Shown: positions 10,313 through 24,200 of the stretch, one piece after another
Layout: every line of letters begins with the position of its first letter
Numbering within the stretch: position 1 is the stretch's first letter
NCBI GenBank assembly: GCA_037389465.1
Contig: JAZARR010000179.1
Span: forward strand, 6,538,001-6,602,000
DNA length: 64,000 nt
From: Baylisascaris procyonis
Lineage: Eukaryota; Nematoda; Chromadorea; Rhabditida; Ascarididae
Reading direction: 5' to 3'
Translations under genes and position numbers: made by a program
Notes under the pieces: model-generated
Told to the model about the DNA's origin: nothing
The model's input: only the letters and a program-made list of their open reading frames with translations
Database searches by the model: none

Positions 10313-13300
10313 GACGGTTATTACGTGCTTACGCTAGTATTTCTTCGTTAGAATCTCTTACTCTTTGCGCCAAGTTTACCATTTCTTTGCGCTACTTATA
10401 CTAGGATTTCTTCATTGGATCCTTTTAGTCTGTGCGCTGATTCTATCATTCTATTGCCCTACTTAGAATGAAATATCTTCATTGCAACCTCCTAGTCTTT
10501 GCGCTAAATCTACCATTCTATTGCGCCACTTGTACCAGGACTTCTTCTTTAGAATCTTTTAGTCTTTGCGCTAAGTTTACCTTTTTATTGCGTTATTTGT
10601 ACCATTATTTCTTCATTAGAATCTTTTAGTCTGTGGGATAAGTTTATCATTTTATTGCGGCTCAAATACTAGTATTTCTTCAACAGAATCTTTTAGCCTC
10701 TGCGCTAAGTTTACCATTTCATTGCGGTATTTGTACTGGTATTTTTTCCTTAGAATCTTTTAGTCTCCGCGATAGGTTTACCATTTTATTGCAATGCTTA
10801 TACTAGTGTTTCCTCATTAGTATCTTTTTGCACCGTAGTAGAATATAAGCACTGCAATAAAATGGTTAACTTACCGCAGAAACTGAGAGATTGTAACGAA
10901 GAATTCCTTGCATAAATGGCGCAATAAGATGTTAAACCTAGAACATTCACTAAAAGATTCTAACGAAGAAATCCTAGTATAAGTAGCGCAATAAAATGGT
11001 ACACTTAGCGCAAAGACTGATAGATTCTGGCAAAGAAATGCAAATATCAGTACCGTAACAAAATGGTCTTTGTCCTGGTATTTTAGTATTTCTTCGTTCG
11101 AATCTTTTAGTCTTTGCGCTAAATCTACCATTTTATTGCGCTGCTTATACTAGGATTTCTTCATTAGATCATTTTAGTCTTTGCGCAAAATCTACCATTT
11201 TATTGCGCTGCTTATACTCGGATTTCTTCATTAGATCCTTTTAGTCTTTGCGCTAATTCTACCATTTTATCGCGCGACTTACACCAGGATTTGTACGTTA
11301 GAATCTTTTAGCCTTTGCGCTAATTGTACCATTTTATGGCGCTACTTGTGCTAGGATTTCTTCATTAGAACCTTTTAGTCTATGCGATAAGTTTACCATT
11401 TTCCTGCGGCTCTGATGCTAATATTTCTTCGTTACAATCTTTTAGTGTATGTGCTAGGTTTACCATTTTGTTACTATGGTTATACTAATATTTATTCGTT
11501 ATAATCTTTTGCTCTTTGCGCTAAGTTTATCATTTTTTTGGGGTTCTTATACTAGTATTTCTTGTTAGAATCTTTTAGTCTATGAAGTTTGTCATTTTAT
11601 GATGGTACTTATTCTAGTATTTCTTCGTTAGAATCTGTTAGTCTGCTAGGTTTCCCATTTTATTACGGTGTTTACAATAGTTTTTCTTGTTAGAATCTTT
11701 TAGTCTATGAGGTTTACCATTTCGTTACAGCACTTATACTAGCATTTCTTTGGTACAATCTTTTTTTATTTTATTAGGGTACTTAAGGTTATGTTTCTTC
11801 GTTAGAACCTTTTAGTCTTAGCACTAAATCTACCATTTTATTGCGCCAGTTATACTAGGATTTCTTCATTAGATCCTCTTAGTCTTTGCCCTAAACGTAC
11901 GATTTTATTGTGCTACTTATACTAGCATTTCTTTATTCCCACCTTTTCGCCTTTACGCTAAATCTACCATTTTATTGCGCTACATATACAAGGATTTCTT
12001 CGTTAGAATCTTTTAGTCTATGCGCTAAATTTACCTTTTTATTGCGGTATTTGTACCGTTGTTTCTTCGGCTGAACCTTTTACCCTCTGCGCTAAGTTTA
12101 CCAGTTTATTGCGGTATTTATACTAGTATTTCTTCCTTAGAATCTTTTAGTCTCCCCGATAGGTTTACCATTTTATTGCGGTGCTTATACTAGTGTTTCT
12201 TCGTTAGCATTTTTTGCACCGTAATAGAATATAAGCACTGCGATAAAATGATAAATTTAGCGCAAAGGCTAAAAGATTCTAACGAAGAAGTCCTCGCATA
12301 AGTAGCGCAATAAAATGTTAATCCTAGAACATACACTAAAAGGTTCTAACGAAGAAATCCTAGTATAAGTGGCGCAATAAAATGGTAAACTTGGCGCAAG
12401 GGCTAAAAGATTCTAACGAAGAAATCCTAGCATAAGTGGCGCAATAAAATGTTACACTTAGCGCAATGAATAAAAGATTCTGGCGAAGAAATACTAATAT
12501 CAGTACTGTAATAAAATGGTCCTTGTGCTAGTGTTTTAGTATTTCTTCATTAGAAACTTTAAGCCTCTCCGATAACTTTACCATTTTATTGCGGCATTTA
12601 TAGTAATATTTCTTCGTTGGAATCTTTTAGTCTTTGCGCTAAGTTTACAAATTTTTTTTGTACTTTTACTAGTATTTCTTGTTAGAATCTTTTAGTCTAT
12701 GTGGTTTATCATTTTATTATGGTACTTATGCTAGTATTTCTAAGAAATCCTAGCACAAGTAGCCCGATAAAATGATACACTTAGCGCAAAGGCTAAAAGA
12801 TTCTAACGAAGAAATCCTAATACAAGTAGCGCGATAAAATGGTAAACTTAGCGCAAAGGCTAAAAGATTCTAACGAAGAAATCCTGGTATAAGTACCGCA
12901 ATAAAATGGTACACTTAGCGCAAAGACTGATAGGTTCCGGCGAAGTAATACTGATATGAGTTCCGCAATAAAATGGTGCTTGTCCTGGTATTTTAGTATT
13001 TCTTCGTTAGAACCTTTTAGTCTTTGCACTAAATCTACCATTTTATTGCGCTACTTATACCAGGATTTCTTCGTTAGAATCATTCAGTCTTTGCGCCAAA
13101 TCTACCATTTTATTCCGCTACTTATACCAGGATTTCTTCGTTAGAATCTTTTAGTCTTTGCGCTAATTCTGCCACTTTATTGCGGTATTTCTACCATTAT
13201 TTCTTCGTTAGAATATTTTAGTCTCTGGGATAAGTTTTCCATTTTATTGCGGCTCAAATACTAGTATTTCTTCGACAGAATCTTTTAGCCTCTGCGCTAA

Positions 13301-16300
13301 GTTTACCATTTCATTGCGGTATTTATAGTAGTATTTCTTCCTTAGAATCTTTTAGTCTCCGCGATAGGTTTACGATTTTGTTGCAATGCTTCTGCTAGTG
13401 TTTCTTCGTTAGTATCTTTTTGCACCATAACTGAATATAAGCACTGCAATAAAATGATAAACTTAGCGCAAAAACCAAGAGATTGTAACGAAGAAGTCCT
13501 TGCATAAGTAGCGCAATAAAACGTTAATCCCAAAACATACACTAAAAGGTTCTAACGAAGAAATCCTAGTATAAGTAGCGCAATAAAATGGTAAACCTAG
13601 CGCAAAGACTGATAGATTCCGACGAAGAAATACTGATATCAGTACCGTAATAAAATGGTCCTTGTGCTGGTATTTTAGTATTTCTTCGTTATAACCTTTT
13701 ACTCTTTGCGCTGATTCTACGATTTTATTGCGCTACTTCTACCGGCATTTCTTCGTTAGAATCATTTAGTCTTTGCGCTAAGTTTTTCATTTTATTGCGC
13801 TACTTATACTAGGATTTCTTCATTAGATCCTTTTAGTCTTTGCCCTAAATCTACCATCTTATTGCGCTGCTTATACTAGGATTTCTTCGTTGGAATCTTT
13901 TAGTCTTTGCACTAAATCTACCATTTTATTTCGCTGCTTATACCATGATTTTTTCGTTACAATCTTTTAGTCTTTGCGCTAAATCTACCATTTTATTGCG
14001 CTGCTTATACTAGGATTTCTTCATTAGATCCTTTTAGTCTATGCGACAAGTTTACCATTTTATTGCGGCTCAAATGCTAGTATTTCTTCGACAGAATCTT
14101 TTACCCTCTGCGCTAAGTTTACCATTTTATTGCGGTATTTATACTAGTCTTTCTTTCTTAGAATCTTTTAGTCTCCGCGATAGGTTTATCATTTTATTGC
14201 GGTGCTTATACTAGTGTTTCTTCGTTAGTATCTTTTTGCACCGTAATACAATATAAGCACTGGAATAAACTGATAAACTTAGCGCAAAAACTAACAGATT
14301 GTAACGAAGGAGTCCTTGCATAAGTAGCGCAATAAAATGTTAGTCCTAGAACATACACTGAAATGTTGTAACGAAGAAGTCCTTGTATAAGTAGCGCGAT
14401 AAAATGGTACACTTAGCGCAAATTCTAAAAGGTACTAACGAAGAAATCCTTGTATAACTAGCGCAATAAAATGGTAAACTTGGCGCAGAGGCTAAAAGAT
14501 TCTAACGAAGAAATCCCAGTATAAGCAGCGCAATAAAATGGTAAACTTGGCGCAGAGGCTAAAAGATTCTGACGAAGAGATACTAATATCAGTACCGTAA
14601 TAACATTATCCTTGTGCTGGTATTTTAGTGTTTCTTCGTTAGAATTTTTTAGTGTTCGCGCTAAATCTACCATTTTATTGCGCTACTTATAGTAGGATTT
14701 CTTCATTACCACCTTTTTCTTTGCGCTATATCTACCATTTTATTGCGGTATTTGTACTGTTATTTCTTCGTTAGAATCTTTTAGTCTCTGCGGTTTTGTC
14801 TCTGCGGTAAGTTTACCACTTTATTGCCGCTCAAATACTAGTATTTCTTCGACCGAATCTTTTAGCCTCTGCGCTAAGTCTACCATTTTATTGCTGTATT
14901 TATACTAGTATTTCTTCCTTAGAATCTTTTATTCTCCGCGATAGGTTTACCATTTTATTGCAGTGCTTACACTAGTATTTCTTCGTTAGTATCTTTTTGC
15001 ACCTTAATAGAATATAAGCACTGCAATAAAGTGGTTAACTTAGCGCAAAAACTAGCAGATTGTAACGAAGAAGTCCTTGCATAAGTAGCGCAATAAAATC
15101 TTAATCCTAGAACATACACTAAAAGGTTCTAACGAAGAAATCCTTATATAAGTAGCGCGATAAAATGGTAAACTTAGCGCAAAGCTAAAAGATTCTAGCG
15201 AAGAAATCCTACTATAAGTAGCGCGATAAAAAGGTAAACATAACGCAAAGGCTAAAAGATTTTAACGAAGAAATCCTAGTATAAGTAGCGCAATAAAATG
15301 GTAAACTTAGCGCAAAGATTGAGATTCTGGCGAAGAAATACTAATATCAATACCGTAATAAAATTATCCTTGTGCAGGTATCTTAGTATTTCTTCGTTAG
15401 AATTTTTTAGTGTTCGCGCTAAATCTACCATTTTATTGCGCTACTTATACTAGGATTTCTTCATCTGAACCTTTTAGTCTTTGCACTAAATCTACCATTT
15501 TATTGCGCTACTTATGCCAGGATTTCTTCATTCCCACCTTTTAGTCTTTGCGCTAAATCTACGATTTTATTGCGATATTTCAACTGTTATTTCTTCGTTA
15601 GAATCTTTCAGCCTCTGCGCTAAGTTTTCCACTTTATTGCGCTACTTGTACTCGGATTTCTTCATTAGAACGTTTTAGTCTTTGCGCTAAGTCTACCATT
15701 TTATCGCGCCACTTCTACTAGGATTTGTACGTTAGAATCTTTTAGCCTTTGCGCTAAGTGTACCATTTTATTGCGCTACCTGTACTAGTATTTTTTCATT
15801 AGAACCTTTTAGTCTATGCGCTAAGTTTACCATTTTATTGCGCTGCTTACACTAGTATTTCTTTTTTAGAATGTTTTAGTTTCTGCGATAAGTTTACCAT
15901 TTCCTTGCGGCTCTAATGCTAATATTTCTTCGTTAGAATCTTTTACTGTATGTGCTAGGTTTACCATTTTGTTACTATGGTTATACTATTTATTCGTTAG
16001 AATCTTTTGCTCTTTGCGCTAAGTTTATCATTTTTTTTGGAGTACTTATACTAGTATTTCTTGTTAGAATCTTTTAGTCTATGAGGTTTACCATTTCATT
16101 ACAGCAGTTATACTAGTATTTCTTTGGTACAATCTTTTTTTATTTTATTAGGGTACTTAAGCTTGTGTTTCTTCGTTAGAATCTTTTAGTCTATCGGGTA
16201 TAACGTTTTATTGCGGCACTTCTTCTAGTATTTCTTCATTAGAATCTTTTAGTCTGTTAGGTTTACCATTTTATTACGGTATTTACCCCAGTATTTTCTT

Positions 16301-16312
16301 GTTTAGAATCTT
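10313..16312. repeat. 67-bp satellite array, segment 3, strand-flipping
   Basis: About 6 kb of the 67-bp unit with repeated orientation changes through the same two junction types (GCACCGTAATAGAAT type near 10835, 12220, 13425, 14238, 15000; GGTCCTTGTGCT type near 11068, 12520, 12975, 13653, 14600, 15365). The left part (10313 to about 13480) is nearly identical to 18271-21428 at an offset of 7948. The part from 15205 repeats window positions 1-1108. Internal blocks also match segment 2, for example 14206-14412 against 4808-5023. Confidence 0.9.
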
Positions 16313-16884
16313 TTAGGCAATCTTAAATGTTATTCATTTTGTTTCTATGCGTTTTACGATCAAACGTAGGTCATACAAATATTGCTCTACTCGCGATCAT
16401 ACAGTTGCATCTATGCCTTTAACATTGACCCTTGCGCACTTATTGATTACTAATCACCATTACCCTTCGTGTCGATTGCGCGTCTCGTGATTTCATTCTT
16501 TAAGCTATACGATTATGAGGCTTGTTATTTTTGGATTTGTTTAACTTATTTTGCCTTTCAAATATATTCTGAATATAGCCTGGTTTTTATACTGAATCTT
16601 TCGGTTACACCGTCTTTACACTTTGCTTTTCTTTTATTATGGCTCATTCTCGAGTTTTTTATAACTGTTTATCTTCGTTTTTTAATATAACTTTCCCCAC
16701 GACTTTTCACATATTTTTATTGGCGTGTTTACTCAAAAACTTTTTATCTTCCTTAGTTTTAATTAATTAAGGATTTTCATGGCTATCACCAACATAATTA
16801 TTTAATAATACGGCTTTAATTTTTTATTTCATTTTATTTTATTTACTCTAATAAATCGATTTTGGTTTCCACTAAATAGCAAGC
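16313..16884 (+). repeat. Composite linker, module b, copy 3
   Basis: Nearly identical to 1109-1680, including the 73-codon hydrophobic frame (16469-16690). It carries the same direct b-to-c junction AAATAGCAAGCGCC, so module e is missing here as in copy 1. Confidence 0.85.
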
Positions 16885-17320
16885 GCCTTAATCATGTGTG
16901 TAGCTGTAATGTGCATATCTCGCTGATTTTCGGGTTATAATACTAGAGATGCAATGTTTATTATCGCTTGATACTGGACACTGCTGCAGCCGGCTGCAAA
17001 ATCAGATGTTTAATCCGCGAGGCTGCATCCATCAAATTTTTTTTGTCTCACTTCCCATTAGGGAGGTTTGTTTTTGAAATGCCTGCTTTCCCTTACAAGT
17101 GGAGTCGGTTTTCCGGAACGGAGAACCGGGCTGTGCTGTGAGTCGTATGCTCATGAATTGACCTCTTAACATCGCTAAGAACGTGACATTGTTACTAAAT
17201 GTACTCAAATTTGGGATTTTGAAGCCGTCTAAGTTTTGTTAACCGGATAGTGTTGATACATGTAGTCTTGTAATAAGACTTGACATTATGAAGCAGATCG
17301 TGGGCTGGCTTCTATTGTGA
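16885..17320 (+). repeat. Composite linker, module c, copy 3 (mosaic)
   Basis: The first ~40 bases match copy 1 (GTGTGTAGCTGTAATGTG). From about 16925 the sequence matches copy 2 (ATTTTCGGGTTATAATAC, TGTTTATTATCGCTTG). Near 17210-17265 it matches copy 1 again (GGGATTTTGAAGCCGTC). By 17312 it is copy-2-like once more (TCTATTGTGAGAGG). It keeps the AATTTTTTTTG tract and the CTTCCC-ATTA-GGGAGG hairpin. Confidence 0.85.
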
Positions 17321-18270
17321 GAGGTCTCCCATCTGATTAGATGTTCGAATAGCGTCCCATCTTATTAGGCTTTCGAATAGCACACCTAATGAGATGGGAC
17401 GCATTCTCAACACCTAATCCTCTGGGATGCCATTCAAACACCTAATCAGATGGGACGCCATTCGGACACCTGATCAGATGGGACGGCATTCTAACACCTA
17501 ACCAGACCGGAAGCTATTGGAACACCTAACCAGACGGGACGGTATTCAAACATCTGATCGGATGGAACGCCATCCGAAGACATGATCAGATGGGATGTCA
17601 TTCAGAGGTCTAATCAAATGGGACGCCATTCACGTACCTCATCACATGGTACGTCATCCTAACACTAACCAGATGCGACGTTATTCGAACATCTGACCAG
17701 ATGGGACGCTATTCCAACACCTAATCGGATGTCACGAGATGCAAAGGCCTAATCAAATGGGACACCATTTAAATACCTGGTCAGATGGGACGCCATCCTA
17801 ACACTAACCAGATGCGACGTTATTCGAACATCTGCCCAGATGGGACGCTATTCCAACACCTAATCGGATGTCACGAGATGCAAAGGCCTAATCAAATGGG
17901 ACACCATTTAAATATCTGGTCAGATGGGACGCCATCCTAACACTAACCAGATGCGACGTTATTCGAACATCTGACCAGATGGGACGCTATTCCAACACCT
18001 AATCGGATGTCACGAGATGCAAAGGCATAATCAAATGGGACACCATTTAAATACCTGATCAGATGGGACGCCATCCTAACACTAACCAGATGCGACGTTA
18101 TTCGAACATCTGACCAGATGGGACGCTATTCCAACACCTAATCGGATGTCACGAGATGCAAAGGCCTAATCAAATGGGACGCCATTCACATACCTCATCA
18201 GATGGTACGCCATCCTAACACCTAACCAGATCCGACGCTATTCGAACACCGGATCAGATGAGACGGTTAT
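17321..18270. repeat. 28-bp minisatellite, copy 3, with 139-bp higher-order repeats
   Basis: Same family as 9465-10312 but expanded. The marker AGATGCGACG recurs at 17671, 17810, 17949 and 18088, an exact spacing of 139 bp (five units less one base). This points to recent unequal exchange of a five-unit block. Confidence 0.9.
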
Positions 18271-21200
18271 TACGTGCTTACGCTAGTATTTCTTCGTTAG
18301 AATCTCTTACTCTTTGCGCCAAGTTTACCATTTCTTTGCGCTACTTATACTAGGATTTCTTCATTGGATCCTTTTAGTCTGTGCGCTGATTCTATCATTC
18401 TATTGCCCTACTTAGAATGAAATATCTTCATTGCAACCTCCTAGTCTTTGCCTAAATCTACCATTCTATTGCGCCACTTGTACCAGGACTTCTTCTTTAG
18501 AATCTTTTAGTCTTTGCGCTAAGTTTACCTTTTTATTGCGTTATTTGTACCATTATTTCTTCATTAGAATCTTTTAGTCTGTGGGATAAGTTTATCATTT
18601 TATTGCGGCTCAAATACTAGTATTTCTTCAACAGAATCTTTTAGCCTCTGCGCTAAGTTTACCATTTCATTGCGGTATTTGTACTGGTATTTTTTCCTTA
18701 GAATCTTTTAGTCTCCGCGATAGGTTTACCATTTTATTGCAATGCTTATACTAGTGTTTCCTCATTAGTATCTTTTTGCACCGTAGTAGAATATAAGCAC
18801 TGCAATAAAATGGTTAACTTACCGCAGAAACTGAGAGATTGTAACGAAGAATTCCTTGCATAAATGGCGCAATAAGATGTTAAACCTAGAACATTCACTA
18901 AAAGATTCTAACGAAGAAATCCTAGTATAAGTAGCGCAATAAAATGGTACACTTAGCGCAAAGACTGATAGATTCTGGCAAAGAAATGCAAATATCAGTA
19001 CCGTAACAAAATGGTCTTTGTCCTGGTATTTTAGTATTTCTTCGTTTGAATCTTTTAGTCTTTGCGCTAAATCTACCATTTTATTGCGCTGCTTATACTA
19101 GGATTTCTTCATTAGATCATTTTAGTCTTTGCGCAAAATCTACCATTTTATTGCGCTGCTTATACTCGGATTTCTTCATTAGATCCTTTTAGTCTTTGCG
19201 CTAATTCTACCATTTTATCGCGCGACTTACACTAGGATTTGTACGTTAGAATCTTTTAGCCTTTGCGCTAATTGTACCATTTTATGGCGCTACTTGTGCT
19301 AGGATTTCTTCATTAGAACCTTTTAGTCTATGCGATAAGTTTACCATTTTCCTGCGGCTCTGATGCTAATATTTCTTCGTTACAATCTTTTAGTGTATGT
19401 GCTAGGTTTACCATTTTGTTACTATGGTTATACTAATATTTATTCGTTATAATCTTTTGCTCTTTGCGCTAAGTTTATCATTTTTTTGGGGTTCTTATAC
19501 TAGTATTTCTTGTTAGAATCTTTTAGTCTATGAAGTTTGTCATTTTATGATGGTACTTATTCTAGTATTTCTTCGTTAGAATCTGTTAGTCTGTTAGGTT
19601 TCCCATTTTATTACGGTGTTTACAATAGTTTTTCTTGTTAGAATCTTTTAGTCTATGAGGTTTACCATTTCGTTACAGCACTTATACTAGCATTTCTTTG
19701 GTACAATCTTTTTTTATTTTATTAGGGTACTTAAGGTTATGTTTCTTCGTTAGAACCTTTTAGTCTTAGCACTAAATCTACCATTTTATTGCGCTAGTTA
19801 TACTAGGATTTCTTCATTAGATCCTCTTAGTCTTTGCCCTAAACGTACGATTTTATTGTGCTACTTATACTAGCATTTCTTTATTCCCACCTTTTCGCCT
19901 TTACGCTAAATCTACCATTTTATTGCGCTACATATACAAGGATTTCTTCGTTAGAATCTTTTAGTCTATGCGCTAAATTTACCTTTTTATTGCGATATTT
20001 GTACCGTTGTTTCTTCGGCTGAACCTTTTACCCTCTGCGCTAAGTTTACCAGTTTATTGCGGTATTTATACTAGTATTTCTTCCTTAGAATCTTTTAGTC
20101 TCCCCGATAGGTTTACCATTTTATTGCGGTGCTTATACTAGTGTTTCTTCGTTAGCATTTTTTGCACCGTAATAGAATATAAGCACTGCAATAAAATGAT
20201 AAATTTAGCGCAAAGGCTAAAAGATTCTAACGAAGAAGTCCTCGCATAAGTAGCGCAATAAAATGTTAATCCTAGAACATACACTAAAAGGTTCTAACGA
20301 AGAAATCCTAGTATAAGTGGCGCAATAAAATGGTAAACTTGGCGCAAGGGCTAAAAGATTCTAACGAAGAAATCCTAGCATAAGTGGCGCAATAAAATGT
20401 TACACTTAGCGCAATAAATAAAAGATTCTGGCGAAGAAATACTAATATCAGTACTGTAATAAAATGGTCCTTGTGCTAGTGTTTTAGTATTTCTTCATTA
20501 GAAACTTTAAGCCTCTCCGATAACTTTACCATTTTATTGCGGCATTTATAGTAATATTTCTTCGTTGGAATCTTTTAGTCTTTGCGCTAAGTTTACAAAT
20601 TTTTTTTGTACTTTTACTAGTATTTCTTGTTAGAATCTTTTAGTCTATGTGGTTTATCATTTTATTATGGTACTTATGCTAGTATTTCTAAGAAATCCTA
20701 GCACAAGTAGCCCGATAAAATGATACACTTAGCGCAAAGGCTAAAAGATTCTAACGAAGAAATCCTAATAGAAGTAGCGCGATAAAATGGTAAACTTAGC
20801 GCAAAGGCTAAAAGATTCTAACGAAGAAATCCTGGTATAAGTACCGCAATAAAATGGTACACTTAGCGCAAAGACTGATAGGTTCTGGCGAAGTAATACT
20901 GATATGAGTTCCGCAATAAAATGGTGCTTGTCCTGGTATTTTAGTATTTCTTCGTTAGAACCTTTTAGTCTTTGCACTAAATCTACCATTTTATTGCGCT
21001 ACTTATACCAGGATTTCTTCGTTAGAATCATTCAGTCTTTGCGCCAAATCTACCATTTTATTCCGCTACTTATACCAGGATTTCTTCGTTAGAATCTTTT
21101 AGTCTTTGCGCTAATTCTGCCACTTTATTGCGGTATTTGTACCATTATTTCTTCGTTAGAATATTTTAGTCTCTGGGATAAGTTTTCCATTTTATTGCGG

Positions 21201-24200
21201 CTCAAATACTAGTATTTCTTCGACAGAATCTTTTAGCCTCTGCGCTAAGTTTACCATTTCATTGCGGTATTTATAGTAGTATTTCTTCCTTAGAATCTCT
21301 TAGTCTCCGCGATAGGTTTACGATTTTGTTGCAATGCTTCTGCTAGTGTTTCTTCGTTAGTATCTTTTTGCACCATAACTGAATATAAGCACTGCAATAA
21401 AATGATAAACTTAGCGCAAAAACCAAGAGATTGTAACGACGAAGTCGTTGCATAAGTAGCGCAATAAAATGGTAAACTTGGCGCAAAGGCTAACAGATTC
21501 TAACGAAGAAATCCTAGTATAAGTAGCGCAATAAAATGGTAAACTTGGCGCAAACGCTAAAAGATTCTAACGAAGAAGTACGAATATCAGTACCGTAATA
21601 AAATGGTCCTTGTGCAGGTATCTTAGTATTTCTTCGTTAGAATCTTTTAGCCTTTGCGCTAAATCTACCATTTTATTGCGCTACTTATACTAGGATTTCT
21701 TCATTTGAACCTTTTAGTCTTTGCGCTAAATCTACGATTTCATTGCGATATTTGTACTGTTATTTCTTCGTTAGAATCTTTCAGCCTCTGCGCTAAGTCT
21801 TCCACTTTATTGCGCTACTTGTACTCGGATTTCTTCATTAGAACGTTTTAGTCTTTGCGCTAAGTCTACCATTTTATCGCGCCATTTATACTAGGATTTG
21901 TACGTTAGAATCTTTTAGCCTTTGCGCTAATTGTACCATTTTATTGCGCTACTTGTACTAGGATTTCTTCATTAGAACCTTTAGTCTATGCGATAAGTTT
22001 ACCATTTTCTTGCGGCTCTAATGCTAATATTTCTTCGTTAGAATCTTTTAGTGTATGTGCTAGGTTTACCATTTTGTTACTATGGTTATACTAATATTTA
22101 TTCGTTAGAATCTTTTGCTCTTTGCGCTAAGTTTATCATTTTTTGGGGTTCTTATACTGGTATTTCTTGTTAGAATATTTTAGCCCATGAAGTTTGTCAT
22201 TTTATGATGGTACTTATTCTTGTATTTCTTCGTTAGAATCTGTTAGTCTGTTAGGTTTCCCGTTTTATTACGGTGTTTACAATAGTTTTTCTTGTTAGAA
22301 TCTTTTAGTCTATGAGGCTTACCATTTCGTTACAGCACTTATACTAGCATTTCTTTGGCACAATCTTTTTTTATTTTATTAGGGTACTCAAGATTATGTT
22401 TCTTCGTTAGAACCTTTTAATCTTAGCACTAAATCTACCATTTTATTGCGCTAGTTATACTAGGATTTCTTCTTTAGAACCTTTTAGTCTTTGCGCTAAT
22501 TCTACCATTTTATTGCGCTACTTATACCAGGATTTCCTCGTTTGAATCTATTAGTCTATGCGCTAAGTATACCTTTTTATTGTGGTATTTTTACCATTAT
22601 TTCTTCGACTGAACCTTTTACCCTCTGCTCTAAGTTTCCCATTTTGTTGCGGTATTTATGCTAGTATTTCTTCCTTAGAATCTTTTAGTCTCCCGGATAG
22701 GTTTACCATTTTATTGCGGTGCTTATACTAGTGTTTCTTCGTTAGCATTTTTTGCACCGTAATAGAACATAAGCACTGCAATAAAATGGTTAACATAGCG
22801 CAAAAACTAAGAGATCGTAACGAAGAAGTCCTTGCATAAGTAGCCAATAAAATGGTACACTTAGCGCAAAGCTAAAAGATTCAAACGAAGAAATCCTAGT
22901 GTAAGTAGCGCGATAAAATGGTCCTTGTACTGGTACTTTACTATATCTTCGTTCGAACCTTTTAGTCTTTCCACTAAATCTACAATTTTATTTCGCTGCT
23001 TATACCATGATTTCTTCGTTAGAATCTTTTAGTCCTTACGCTAAGTCTATCATTTTATCGCGCCACTTATACTAGGATCTCTACGTTAGAATCTTTTACC
23101 CTTTGCGCTTAGTCTACCATTTTATTGCGCTACTTATACGACGGTTTCTTCGTTAGAATCTGTTAGCCTTTGCGTTAAGTGTACCATTTTATCGCGCCAC
23201 TTATACTAGGATTTTTACGTTAGAATCGTTTAGTCTCCGCGATAGGTTTACCATTTTATTGCAGTGCTTATACTAGTGTTTCTTCGTTAGTATCTTTTTG
23301 CACCGTAATAGAATATAAGCACTGCAATAAAATGATAAACCTAGCGCAAAAACTAACAGATTGTAACGAAGAAGTCCTTGCATAAGTAGCGCAATAAAAT
23401 GTTAATCCTAGAACATACACTAAATGTTCTAACGAAGACATCCTGGTATAAGTAGCGCGATAAAATGGTAAACTTAGCGGAAAGGCTAAAAGATTCTAAC
23501 GAAGAAATCCTAGTATAAGTAGTGCAATAAAATGGCAAACTTAGCGCAAAGACTGATAGATTCTGGCGAAGAAATTCTAATATCAGTAGCGTAATAAAAT
23601 GGTCCTTGTGCTCGCATTTTAGTATTTCTTCGTTAGAACCTTTTAGTCTTTGCACTAAATCTACCATTTTATTGCATTACTTATAATGCGATTTCTTGAT
23701 TAGAACCTTTTAGTCTATGCGATAAGTTTACCATTTTATTGTGGCTCAAATGCTAGTATTTCTTCGACAGAATCTTTTAGCCTTTGGGCCAAGTTTACCA
23801 TTTTATTGCGGTATTTATACTAGTATTTCTTCGACTGAACCTTTTACCCTCTGCGCTAAGTTTACCATTTTGTTGCGGTGTTTATACTAGTATTTCTTCC
23901 TTGGAATCTTTTAGTCTCCCCCACAGGTTTACCATTTTATTGCGGTGCTTATACTAGTGTTTCTTCGTTAGTATCTTTTTGCACCGCAATAGAATATAAC
24001 CACTGCAATAAAATGATAAACATAGCGCAAAAGCTAACAGATTGTAACGAAGAAGTCCTTGCATAAGTAGCGCAATAAAACGTTAATCCCAAAACATACA
24101 CTAAAAGGTTCTAACGAAGAAATCCTAGTATAAGTAGCGCAATAAAATGGTAAACCTAGCGCAAAGACTGATAGATTCCGACGAAGAAATACTGATATCA

